From positions 1 through 9,747 of the forward strand of contig SXJH01000164.1 in NCBI GenBank assembly GCA_005779435.1: a DNA stretch of 9,747 nucleotides, in the 5' to 3' direction. Numbering within the stretch: position 1 is the first letter of the stretch; the number at the start of each line of letters is the position of its first letter. A program made the position numbers and the translations under genes. This stretch comes from Nitrosomonas sp. (GTDB lineage Bacteria > Pseudomonadota > Gammaproteobacteria > Burkholderiales > Nitrosomonadaceae). Positions 1-5,965 of the stretch are shown here, one piece after another. The notes under the pieces are model-generated. The model had not been told where the DNA came from. It did not search any database and saw only the letters and a program-made list of their open reading frames with translations.

Positions 1-1166
1 GCAACGATGACGGTATAAATATGCACATCGAACCATATCAATGCGGCATACATCAGCAACATGGTCAGAATACTCAAATTTTCGTTAAAATTCTGCACCG
101 CGATCGAATGTCCCGCTCCCATTAAAATATGTCCTCGATGCTGCAACAGCGCATTCATCGGCACCACGAAAAAACCGGCTAAGCCGCCGATCACCGTCAA
201 CAGCGCAATCGCAATCCATAAATCGCTCACCAAGGTCATTGCCATAACAACAACACCCATCGCAACTCCTAGCGGAATGACTTTAACCGATTGCCGCAAC
301 GACACCCAGCGCGCCGCCATCACCGCACCCACCGCTATCCCCAGCGCTACCACGCCTTGTAATTGAGCCGCTTTATTGAGCGGATAATCCAATGCAACTT
401 CGGCCCATTTCAGCACAATAAACTGCAACGTCGCACCGGCACCCCAAAATAAAGTTGTCACCGCCAGTGAAATTTGCCCGAGTTTGTCCGTCCAAAGCAA
501 TCTGACACAATGACCGAATTCATGAATCAAATAGAAAGGATTTTTCTTCGGTATCCGATGATCGACGCCGGTATTCGGGATGTATAAATTGAAAATTGCA
601 GCGACTGCATAGATGACAGCTATCAATAAAATACTGCTTTCCAATGCACTATCGATACCGGTATCGATAACGGGAAAATCAAAACCCAACAAAATTTCCG
701 CCACTGACGGTGTGATCAAGACACCGCCCATAACCGTTCCCAGCACAATGGACGCCACGGTGAGTCCTTCAATCCAACCGTTGGCGATCACCAGTTTTTC
801 CGCAGGTAGCAATTCCGTCAGAATACCGTATTTCGCCGGCGAATAAGCCGCCGCACCCAATCCGACGACGGCATATGCAGCAAGCGCGAAATATTGATGC
901 GTGGCCAGGAATAATAGCCCACACCCGATAATTTTAATGGTATTGCTAATAAACATGACGCGGCCTTTTGCCATAGAATCGGCAAACGCACCGACAAAAG
1001 GTGCCAGGATCACGTAGAACAAAACAAAAACAAATTTCAAGATTGGAGTCAGATAGGCGGGCGCATGCAAATCGATCAACAAAGCAATCGCCACCACCAA
1101 TAACGCATTATCTGCCAGCGACGAAAAAAATTGCGCCGCCATAATAGTATAAAAACCGCGTTCCAA
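1..1166 (-). CDS. lplT: Lysophospholipid transporter LplT (MFS family), C-terminus cut by window edge
   Basis: This inner-membrane MFS transporter is predicted to flip lysophospholipids from the outer to the inner leaflet for re-acylation. The 388 visible codons are strongly hydrophobic throughout. They contain the LplT hallmarks GAFADSMAKGRVM near residue 55, GAAAYSPAKYGIL near 100, TTLFWGAGATLQF in the middle and GGLAGFFVVPMNALLQ late in the protein. E. coli LplT has about 397 residues, so only the last few tens are missing. The start is TTG at 1166: an in-frame TAA lies four codons upstream, AAGGA sits 6 bases before the TTG, and the resulting N-terminus (ERGFYTIMAAQFFSSLADNALL) fits the family. 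The next ATG, 24 bases further in, has no ribosome binding site. The gene is divergent from alr. In E. coli lplT is followed by the acyltransferase gene aas; here the downstream side lies outside the window. Confidence 0.93.
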   Translation of the reverse strand, partial: MERGFYTIMAAQFFSSLADNALLVVAIALLIDLHAPAYLTPILKFVFVLFYVILAPFVGAFADSMAKGRVMFISNTIKIIGCGLLFLATHQYFALAAYAVVGLGAAAYSPAKYGILTELLPAEKLVIANGWIEGLTVASIVLGTVMGGVLITPSVAEILLGFDFPVIDTGIDSALESSILLIAVIYAVAAIFNLYIPNTGVDHRIPKKNPFYLIHEFGHCVRLLWTDKLGQISLAVTTLFWGAGATLQFIVLKWAEVALDYPLNKAAQLQGVVALGIAVGAVMAARWVSLRQSVKVIPLGVAMGVVVMAMTLVSDLWIAIALLTVIGGLAGFFVVPMNALLQHRGHILMGAGHSIAVQNFNENLSILTMLLMYAALIWFDVHIYTVIV

Positions 1167-1172
1167 ACTGAA

Positions 1173-1178
1173 TCCTTA
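1173..1178 (-). promoter_or_regulatory. Ribosome binding site fixing the TTG start of lplT
   Basis: The minus strand reads TAAGGA, whose first three bases are also the in-frame stop upstream of lplT. It ends 6 bases before the TTG at 1166. No ATG or GTG lies between this stop and the TTG, so the site decides the non-ATG start. Confidence 0.8.
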
Positions 1179-1197
1179 TATGTTGGTAGTTTAAGAT

Positions 1198-1259
1198 AGT
1201 CGACTAATATTATTCTTTTTCTGACTGCATGAAATGCATTGCTGCAGTCGAGACTAATA
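1198..1259. repeat. Short direct repeat in the lplT/alr divergent region
   Basis: AGTCGACTAATA at 1198-1209 recurs as AGTCGAGACTAATA at 1246-1259, differing only by a two-base insertion. The copies are 48 bases apart in the spacer between the divergent genes lplT and alr. The placement would suit paired binding sites for a regulator, but no known motif is recognised and chance is possible in AT-rich DNA. Confidence 0.4.
1223..1249. repeat. Inverted repeat (hairpin) between lplT and alr
   Basis: The arms GACTGCA (1223-1229) and TGCAGTC (1243-1249) are perfectly complementary across a 13-base spacer that itself contains the palindrome ATGCAT. There is no T-run on either side, so it is not a standard terminator. 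It could be an operator for the divergent genes or a leader hairpin. A TATGAT box at 1315-1320 (plus strand) resembles a -10 for alr but has no good -35, so no promoter is called in the 1167-1368 spacer. Confidence 0.45.
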
Positions 1260-1368
1260 GGTTCGAATTGATTATTTCTATCGATGAAAGTAAGCCGGCG
1301 AATCGAATTTAGATTATGATAAAACCTGCGAATAATACCCGCTTCCACTCACTCTGAACATAAAATTA

Positions 1369-2445
1369 ATGCCACGCCCGATACAAGCCTTTATCGATTC
1401 CTCCGCACTCACTCACAATCTCTCCGTCGTTCGTCAGCATGCCCCAAAAGCGCGTATCATGGCCGTCGTTAAGGCCGATGCTTACGGGCACGGATTGCTT
1501 CAAGCCGCGTACGCACTAAAATCGGCGGACGGCTTTGCATTATTGGAACTCAATGCTGCAATTGCATTACGGGATGCCGGTTTCAAACACCCGATCTTGT
1601 TACTGGAAGGCTTCTTCTCCATGGAAGAACTGGCGCTATTCGAACAATATCAACTGAGTTCTGTCATTCATCACCCCGAGCAAATCGCCATGCTGACAAC
1701 CTTCGGCCATCGACGATTGGATTTGTTTGTAAAAATCAATACCGGCATGAACCGATTAGGATTAACGCCCGAACAATTGCCGTTCATCATCGACAAGTTG
1801 ATAACGCTTCAATGCGCGAAAAGTATTACATTGATGACACATTTCGCGTGCGCGGACGATAGCAAAGAAAAAGAAAGCGTTTTGCGACAATTACATTGCT
1901 TCAGAACCGCGACACACGGACACGGCTTCCCGCATTCCTTGGCCAATTCGGCGGCCATTATCCATTATCCGGAAACTCACGCCGACTGGATACGCCCCGG
2001 TATCATGCTGTACGGCGCCTCTCCCACGCCGAACAAAACGGCGGCAGAGCTTAATTTAAAACCGGCCATGACACTTTCCAGCAAAATCATCGCCATCCAA
2101 CAGCTAAAAGCCGGAGACAGGGTCGGCTACGGCGGTCTTTTTACAGCGGATCGCGCCATGCGAATCGGCATTGTGGCGTGCGGTTACGCCGATGGATATC
2201 CTCGCCACGCACTCACGAACACACCGGTATTGATCAACGACCGGCGCACGCGTACCCTTGGTCGCGTTTCTATGGATATGCTGGCGGTAGATTTGACAGG
2301 TATCGATGATGCCGGACTGAACAGTCCGGCAATCCTTTGGGGGAACGGTTTATCCGTTGACGAGGTGGCGCACCATGCAGGCACCGCCAATTATGAATTG
2401 CTCTGCGCGCTGGCACCGCGCGTAGAAAAAAGACTACCCCAATGA
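1369..2445 (+). CDS. alr: Alanine racemase
   Basis: This is a cytoplasmic PLP enzyme that interconverts L- and D-alanine, supplying D-Ala for peptidoglycan. Its 358 residues match the usual length. The PLP-binding lysine is K35 in the signature AVVKADAYGHG (32-42). The barrel carries RPGIMLYG (209-216). The C-terminal domain supplies the second catalytic base, Y254 in VGYGG, and contains GRVSMDM (299-305). The ATG at 1369 has no clear Shine-Dalgarno sequence, but the N-terminus MPRPIQAFID fits the family and no better start is seen. It is the only plus-strand gene in the window, divergent from lplT and convergent with ppiC. Its last codons and stop lie inside the left arm and loop of a bidirectional terminator. 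With a single copy in view I cannot say whether it is the biosynthetic (alr) or catabolic (dadX) paralogue; alr is the default. Confidence 0.95.
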   Translation: MPRPIQAFIDSSALTHNLSVVRQHAPKARIMAVVKADAYGHGLLQAAYALKSADGFALLELNAAIALRDAGFKHPILLLEGFFSMEELALFEQYQLSSVIHHPEQIAMLTTFGHRRLDLFVKINTGMNRLGLTPEQLPFIIDKLITLQCAKSITLMTHFACADDSKEKESVLRQLHCFRTATHGHGFPHSLANSAAIIHYPETHADWIRPGIMLYGASPTPNKTAAELNLKPAMTLSSKIIAIQQLKAGDRVGYGGLFTADRAMRIGIVACGYADGYPRHALTNTPVLINDRRTRTLGRVSMDMLAVDLTGIDDAGLNSPAILWGNGLSVDEVAHHAGTANYELLCALAPRVEKRLPQ

Positions 2446-2460
2446 TAGGATAGTCTTTTT
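2427..2460. terminator. Bidirectional rho-independent terminator between alr and ppiC
   Basis: The arms AAAAAGACTA (2427-2436) and TAGTCTTTTT (2451-2460) are complementary. The stem can be extended by CC/GG with one bulged A. The right arm gives a T-run for alr, and the left arm's A-run gives a U-run for the minus-strand ppiC transcript. It overlaps the last codons and stop of alr and lies about 10 bases beyond the ppiC stop, so one element serves both convergent genes. The stem is AT-rich, so its strength is uncertain. Confidence 0.75.
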
Positions 2461-2468
2461 ATCTGAAA

Positions 2469-3263
2469 TCATTCCACTTTCGCTTTGCCGCGCAAATCCT
2501 GCACTACGTTTGCAAATTCGCGCTGCAATACGCGTTGCTGAATATTTTGCTTCACTTCCTCGAACGGCGGAACCGCCATCGGACGAATATCCATCAATTC
2601 GATTACATGCCAACCAAAAGAGGTTTGTACGGGCTGATCGGTTCTACCGCCTTTCGATAATTGCACCAATGCTTCGGAAAAAGGCCTGACATAAGCAGCT
2701 GGTGGACTCCAATTCAGCTCACCGCCATTTTCTTTGCTGCCGTCGTCCAACGATTTTTCAGCGGCCAGTTTGGCAAAATTACCGCCTTTCTTCAGCTTGG
2801 CGATGATATCTTTCGCTTCGCTCTCATCGGCGACGAGAATATGCCGGGCTTTATATTCTTTGTCGCCCATTTGCACTTTCAGAATCTCGTATTCCTTGCG
2901 CAACGTATCGTCGCTGATCATATTATGCTTGATGTAATCGGCCTGGAATGCTCTGACCAATACGGCCTGGCGCGCAATTTCCATCTGCGCGATAACCTCT
3001 GGATCGCGATCCAATCCTTTCTTAGTGGCTTCTTGCGCCAGAATTTCTTCAGCGATCAGATTTTCCCGCAGTGCTTTTCTCATTTCCGGACCATCCGGCT
3101 GACCTTGCGCCACGTTTGCTTTTACTAATAATTCCAAACGCGATTGCGGAATCGAAATACCGTTCACCTTGGCCACAGAACCGGCCGATTGAGCTTGCGC
3201 TGAAATCGCGTAAAAGCCCAGAACACCAACTACCAATATTTGTGAAAACTTCGTTAATCGCAT
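2469..3263 (-). CDS. ppiC: Periplasmic peptidyl-prolyl cis-trans isomerase, PpiC/parvulin type
   Basis: This is a periplasmic folding catalyst that isomerises X-Pro bonds in envelope proteins. The 264 residues start with a Sec signal peptide: positive residues at 2-5, a hydrophobic core to about 20, and a likely cut after AQA at 24. A SurA-like helical N-terminal region follows (about 28-125), with VNGISIP near 33 and the conserved Glu-rich LIAEEILAQEA near 69. The parvulin domain (about 137-228) begins KARHILV, contains FAKLAAEKSLDD and ends SFGWHVIELMDIR. A charged helical tail closes the protein. The ATG at 3263 has AGAGGA five bases upstream. The gene lies downstream of yciI but is separated by a 142-bp MITE-like insert and has a likely promoter of its own with a palindromic operator candidate. 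The assignment to parvulins is firm; the exact subfamily name is by convention. Confidence 0.93.
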   Translation of the reverse strand: MRLTKFSQILVVGVLGFYAISAQAQSAGSVAKVNGISIPQSRLELLVKANVAQGQPDGPEMRKALRENLIAEEILAQEATKKGLDRDPEVIAQMEIARQAVLVRAFQADYIKHNMISDDTLRKEYEILKVQMGDKEYKARHILVADESEAKDIIAKLKKGGNFAKLAAEKSLDDGSKENGGELNWSPPAAYVRPFSEALVQLSKGGRTDQPVQTSFGWHVIELMDIRPMAVPPFEEVKQNIQQRVLQREFANVVQDLRGKAKVE

Positions 3264-3291
3264 GGAATTCCTCTACTATAATTTGGATAAC

Positions 3292-3320
3292 ATTATATTC
3301 GCCCGAATATAAATTCGCTA
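3292..3320 (-). promoter_or_regulatory. Likely ppiC promoter
   Basis: On the minus strand a perfect -10 box TATAAT (3292-3297) lies 28 bases upstream of the ppiC ATG, leaving room for a leader of about 20 bases. The hexamer 17 bases further upstream (3315-3320, TAGCGA) is a poor -35. The -10 box falls within a perfect palindrome, so binding there would block or modulate initiation. An activator or alternative sigma factor could compensate for the weak -35. Confidence 0.45.
3293..3312. promoter_or_regulatory. 9+9 bp palindrome upstream of ppiC, operator candidate
   Basis: The arms TTATATTCG (3293-3301) and CGAATATAA (3304-3312) are perfectly complementary with a two-base CC centre. The palindrome covers most of the candidate -10 box of ppiC. 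There is no T-run after it, so it is more likely a dimeric regulator site than a terminator. I do not recognise the motif as a named regulator's box. Confidence 0.5.
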
Positions 3321-3351
3321 AAGTATACGCCTTAACCGAATCTACGTGAAT

Positions 3352-3366
3352 CTCTGCCCGGCAGAG
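3352..3366. repeat. 15-bp odd palindrome in the yciI/ppiC gap
   Basis: CTCTGCC (3352-3358) and GGCAGAG (3360-3366) flank a single central C. As RNA it would form a six-pair GC-rich stem with a three-base loop, on either strand, without a following T-run. It lies about 90 bases upstream of ppiC, outside the likely promoter. It may be a regulator site or the remnant of a longer structure downstream of yciI. Confidence 0.4.
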
Positions 3367-3419
3367 TGAGCCAAGAAACACTCGGTGTATCAAAAAATAC
3401 GACAATCAAAAGCAATTAA

Positions 3420-3561
3420 GGAAATGCTGAATAATTCGGCGAGCAGGATAAGATGCAAGACGGATGGAGCACAGAAAATGAGACATATCAAGCGATAGGC
3501 GAATTTTCTAGCACCGCCCAACGCGGAGAATCGCTTGCGCAGCCAATTATTCAGTGCTTCC
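3420..3561. mobile_element. MITE-like element (142 bp) with terminal inverted repeats and TTAA flanks
   Basis: The left end GGAAATGCTGAATAATT (3420-3436) and the reverse complement of the right end, GGAAGCACTGAATAATT (3545-3561), match at 14 of 17 positions. TTAA flanks both ends (3416-3419 and 3562-3565), consistent with a four-base target duplication. The interior has no open frame of useful length, so the element is non-autonomous. A YTAR-type four-base target and ends starting with GG are known for IS5-group elements, so an IS5-like transposase supplied elsewhere is my inference, not proven. The TTAA on the right carries the stop codon of yciI. The long end-to-end complementarity would also make transcripts fold into a large hairpin after yciI. 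Confidence 0.65.
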
Positions 3562-3864
3562 TTAAACCGGCAACACCTTTTTAAAAGGTTTGACGGTCAC
3601 GCTGCGATAAACACCGGCACTCACATAAGGATCCGCGCTTGCCCAAGTTTGCGCCGCTTCCAGCGATTCGAATTCAGCCACAATCAGACTCCCGGAAAAA
3701 CCGGCCGGTCCTGGGTCAGGGCTATCGATTGCGGGAAAAGGCCCTGCCAAGATTAGCCGCCCTGCTTCTTGTAACGCCTGAATTCTTTTCAAATGCTCGG
3801 GACGCACGGACAATCTTTTTTCCAGACTGTCCGGTACGTCTTCGCCGTTTATCGCATATAACAT
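3562..3864 (-). CDS. yciI: YciI family protein
   Basis: This is a small cytoplasmic protein of the YciI-like ferredoxin-fold family, with 100 residues against the usual 95-100. The biochemical role is not settled. The visible family signature is SLEKRLSVRPEHL near residues 13-25 with the conserved H24, then AGRLILAGPFPAIDS (34-48), AEFESLEAAQTWASADPY (63-80) and the C-terminal VKPFKKV. A putative active-site His (H24 here) and an Asp are conserved in the family. The start ATG overlaps the yciB stop by one base (TAATG), and GAGGAG lies five bases upstream inside the yciB coding sequence, which indicates translational coupling. The stop TAA is part of the TTAA bordering the MITE-like element, so that element abuts the end of the gene without changing the protein. 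Confidence 0.92.
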   Translation of the reverse strand: MLYAINGEDVPDSLEKRLSVRPEHLKRIQALQEAGRLILAGPFPAIDSPDPGPAGFSGSLIVAEFESLEAAQTWASADPYVSAGVYRSVTVKPFKKVLPV

Positions 3865-4466
3865 TAACGCTCCTCATTGATTTTTTTGGTTATTTCATTT
3901 GCTGAATTTTCTTGCTCGCGAACAACCGCAACTTGCGGCGATTGCTGCAAATATTTTCCGCACCACACCGCCTGAAGCATAATAAAAACCAGCATCATTC
4001 CCGTTGCGCCAAACAGCTTAAACGTCACCCATGTATCCACCGAAAAACCAAACGCAACATAGAGATTCACCGCCCCCATCGACAGGAAAAAACCTACCCA
4101 GCCTAAATTGAGTTTACGCCAGACAATCGATGGCAATTGTATTTGCTTTTCCAGCATGGCTTGAATCAAATTTTTGTTGAAAATCGAACTGGACACCAGC
4201 AATACCGAAGCTATCAACCAATACAGCACGGTCGGTTTCCACTTGATGAAGGTTTCATCTTGCGACACCAAAGTTGCACCGCCAAAAACCACAATGACGG
4301 CCAAATTAACCCACATCATTTTCTCGACACGCCGGTTGCGCAACCGGAGCCAAGCTATCTGTGCAACCGCAGCCGCGATGGCGACTGCGGTTGCCACGAA
4401 AATACCATACAGCTTGAAGGCCGCAAAAAACAAAATAACAGGAAACAGATCGAACAAAAATTTCAT
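3864..4466 (-). CDS. yciB: Inner membrane-spanning protein YciB (septation protein A family)
   Basis: This is a polytopic inner-membrane protein of the YciB/IspZ family, linked in enterobacteria and Shigella to envelope integrity and septation; the molecular activity is unknown. Its 200 residues start with the typical MKFLFDLFPVILFFAAFKLYG. About five or six hydrophobic segments follow, with family motifs near 75 (KWKPTVLYW) and 117 (RKLNLGW) and near 142 (DTWVTFKLFG). E. coli YciB has about 179 residues; the extra length here is a charged hydrophilic C-terminal tail (about 178-200). An in-frame TAA seven codons upstream leaves no other start. The Shine-Dalgarno sequence is weak. The neighbours are the rubredoxin reductase gene 57 bases upstream and yciI overlapping downstream. 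Older annotation calls it ispZ. Confidence 0.92.
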   Translation of the reverse strand: MKFLFDLFPVILFFAAFKLYGIFVATAVAIAAAVAQIAWLRLRNRRVEKMMWVNLAVIVVFGGATLVSQDETFIKWKPTVLYWLIASVLLVSSSIFNKNLIQAMLEKQIQLPSIVWRKLNLGWVGFFLSMGAVNLYVAFGFSVDTWVTFKLFGATGMMLVFIMLQAVWCGKYLQQSPQVAVVREQENSANEITKKINEER

Positions 4467-4523
4467 TACGTTAGATATTCCGCATTACATCATCAACAGT
4501 CCACGCAAGCCATTGCTTTATTC

Positions 4524-5675
4524 TTATGCCAATATTGTCGGCAATTGAGGCGTCAGGTTGTTTTTCTCTTTCGTCGCCGCACCTAATAACGCAAAACCCA
4601 GCAAGCGCCCCGCTTCATCCCGATAAATCGCTTTCACGCCTTCATCGTTAGCCTCCACCTGCCATTCGCCTTTGATACTAAAATCCGGCGGCGAAACCAC
4701 GGTTGGGCATACGGGCGTTTTGACCATCACCGGCATTGCCGGATATTGAACAGGCGTCGGATTGCCTGCCAGCGTCGCCGCCAGCGCTCTCGCCGCATGC
4801 GTGATCGGCATCACGAAAGGCAACACTTTGCCAGCCACTTCGGCGCAATCGCCTAATGCATAAATCCGGGGCGATTGCGTTTGCAATAACCGGTCGACAA
4901 CAATACCCCGATTTACCGAGATGCCTGCCGAAGCCGCTAACTGCGTACGCGGACGCAATCCTACCGACGATAATACAAGATCGGATTCGACGGCTTTTCC
5001 ATCGGCAAAAGCCAAACGGAAACAATCCTGGATTTTATCGACCGATTGGGTTGCCGTATTCAAATGAAAAACCACGCCCACCGCTTCCAATTTTTGCTGA
5101 AAAAACTCCCCCGCTGCGGGCGGCAGCAATCGCCCAAGCGGTTGAGCGCCGATATCGATAACATCCACATGATACCCGGCCACTGCCAAATCATTGGCAA
5201 ACTCGCAACCGATTAAACCGGCGCCGATGATACCGACACGCTTCTTTCCTTCCAGCGCCGAGCGAAAATTCTTATAGTCATCGAGATCGTTAACAGTAAA
5301 AATTTCATCTGCGCCATCGCCCGACAGCGGCAGGCGTATTTGATCCGCACCCAATGCGAGCACAAGCGAGCCGTATCGTATCCGTTCCTCGTCAACCAGA
5401 ATAACCGTATTATTGGATTGGTCTATCGCCGCAACCCGGCAATGCGGCCGAATGGCAATCTTCAATTGCGCCGCCATTTGAGCTGCATCGCCATTGACGA
5501 TAGACTCGGGCGTTTTTCCCGTCGATAACGCATTCGACAGCATCGGTTTGGAATAGAAGCCGCCGTGATCGGCCGATAACATCAATACCGGCATCTCGGC
5601 ATCGAGCTTGCGCAACTCGCGCGCCACGGCATACCCGGCCAACCCGCTTCCAACAATAACCACCGGTTCGCTCAT
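4524..5675 (-). CDS. rubB: FAD-dependent oxidoreductase, probable rubredoxin-NAD(+) reductase
   Basis: This is a flavoprotein that probably passes electrons from NAD(P)H to the rubredoxin encoded just upstream. The 383 residues form a two-dinucleotide-binding-domain fold. The FAD site is GSGLAG at 9-14, the NAD(P) site is GAGLIG at 151-156 within VGIIGAGLIGCEFA, and the second FAD motif is IYALGDCAE at 271-279. No redox-active CXXC is present between the domains, which separates it from the thioredoxin reductases and fits the rubredoxin/ferredoxin reductase group. The C-terminal domain after about 315 is the short cap typical of rubredoxin reductases. The start is four bases after the rubA stop, with GGTGGAG at the end of rubA as a plausible binding site, so the two are co-translated. 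Other NADH:ferredoxin-type reductases are the alternative; the adjacent rubredoxin makes this call likely. Confidence 0.88.
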   Translation of the reverse strand: MSEPVVIVGSGLAGYAVARELRKLDAEMPVLMLSADHGGFYSKPMLSNALSTGKTPESIVNGDAAQMAAQLKIAIRPHCRVAAIDQSNNTVILVDEERIRYGSLVLALGADQIRLPLSGDGADEIFTVNDLDDYKNFRSALEGKKRVGIIGAGLIGCEFANDLAVAGYHVDVIDIGAQPLGRLLPPAAGEFFQQKLEAVGVVFHLNTATQSVDKIQDCFRLAFADGKAVESDLVLSSVGLRPRTQLAASAGISVNRGIVVDRLLQTQSPRIYALGDCAEVAGKVLPFVMPITHAARALAATLAGNPTPVQYPAMPVMVKTPVCPTVVSPPDFSIKGEWQVEANDEGVKAIYRDEAGRLLGFALLGAATKEKNNLTPQLPTILA

Positions 5676-5679
5676 GGAT

Positions 5680-5844
5680 TTAAATCTCCACCATATCGAA
5701 ATCCGATTTAGTCACGCCGCATTCCGGGCATGTCCAATTTTCCGGAACGTCTTCCCACTTGGTTCCCGCTTTGATGCCATGTTCAGGGTCGCCGGTGGCC
5801 TCATCGTAAACAAAGCCGCATATATTGCATTGATACCGTTTCAT
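5680..5844 (-). CDS. rubA: Rubredoxin
   Basis: This is a small one-electron carrier with a single iron bound by four cysteines. The 54-residue protein is of standard length. It contains both metal knuckles, CNICG (C6, C9) and CPECG (C39, C42), with the conserved aromatic and spacer residues between them: FVYDEATGDPEHGI, then GTKWEDVPENW. The start ATG at 5844 has AAGGGA four bases upstream. The stop is four bases before the start of the FAD reductase, forming an electron-transfer pair (NAD(P)H, then flavin, then rubredoxin, then an unknown acceptor). A terminator lies between mlaA and this gene, so rubA should have its own promoter, but I see no convincing -35/-10 pair. Confidence 0.97.
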   Translation of the reverse strand: MKRYQCNICGFVYDEATGDPEHGIKAGTKWEDVPENWTCPECGVTKSDFDMVEI

Positions 5845-5870
5845 TGTTTCCCTTGCTTCTTTCGATTGAT

Positions 5871-5921
5871 AAAAAATAGCACATTGACCCAGGAAAATCC
5901 CTCAATCAATGTGCCTATTTT
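5871..5921 (-). terminator. Rho-independent terminator after mlaA
   Basis: On the minus strand AAAATAG, one bulged G and CACATTGA (5906-5921) pair with TCAATGTG and CTATTTT (5873-5887) across an 18-base loop. The U-rich tail CTATTTTTTATC follows. The 15-pair stem sits about 45 bases past the mlaA stop and about 27 bases before the rubA start, so it should separate mlaA transcripts from the rubA cluster. Confidence 0.75.
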
Positions 5922-5965
5922 CTTGCCGATGCATCCCGAAAAGAGGATGTCACCTATTTAAAACT

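Noticed and set aside
510..524. HEFGH motif in the LplT frame resembling a zinc protease site, with DNA nearly identical to that encoding HEFGH in prlC (7484-7498)
   Set aside because: It lies in a hydrophilic loop of a clear MFS transporter with no third zinc ligand context. The DNA identity follows from the shared five residues.
1076..1348. 90-residue minus-strand frame covering the lplT start region and the spacer
   Set aside because: It is out of frame with lplT, has no family resemblance, and overlaps the spacer and the lplT N-terminus; it is a shadow frame.
3049..3405. Possible remnant of a bolA-like gene or other small gene between yciI and ppiC
   Set aside because: The 118-residue frame there runs into ppiC out of frame and shows no BolA or other recognisable motif; the rest of the gap is explained by the MITE-like element and the ppiC promoter.
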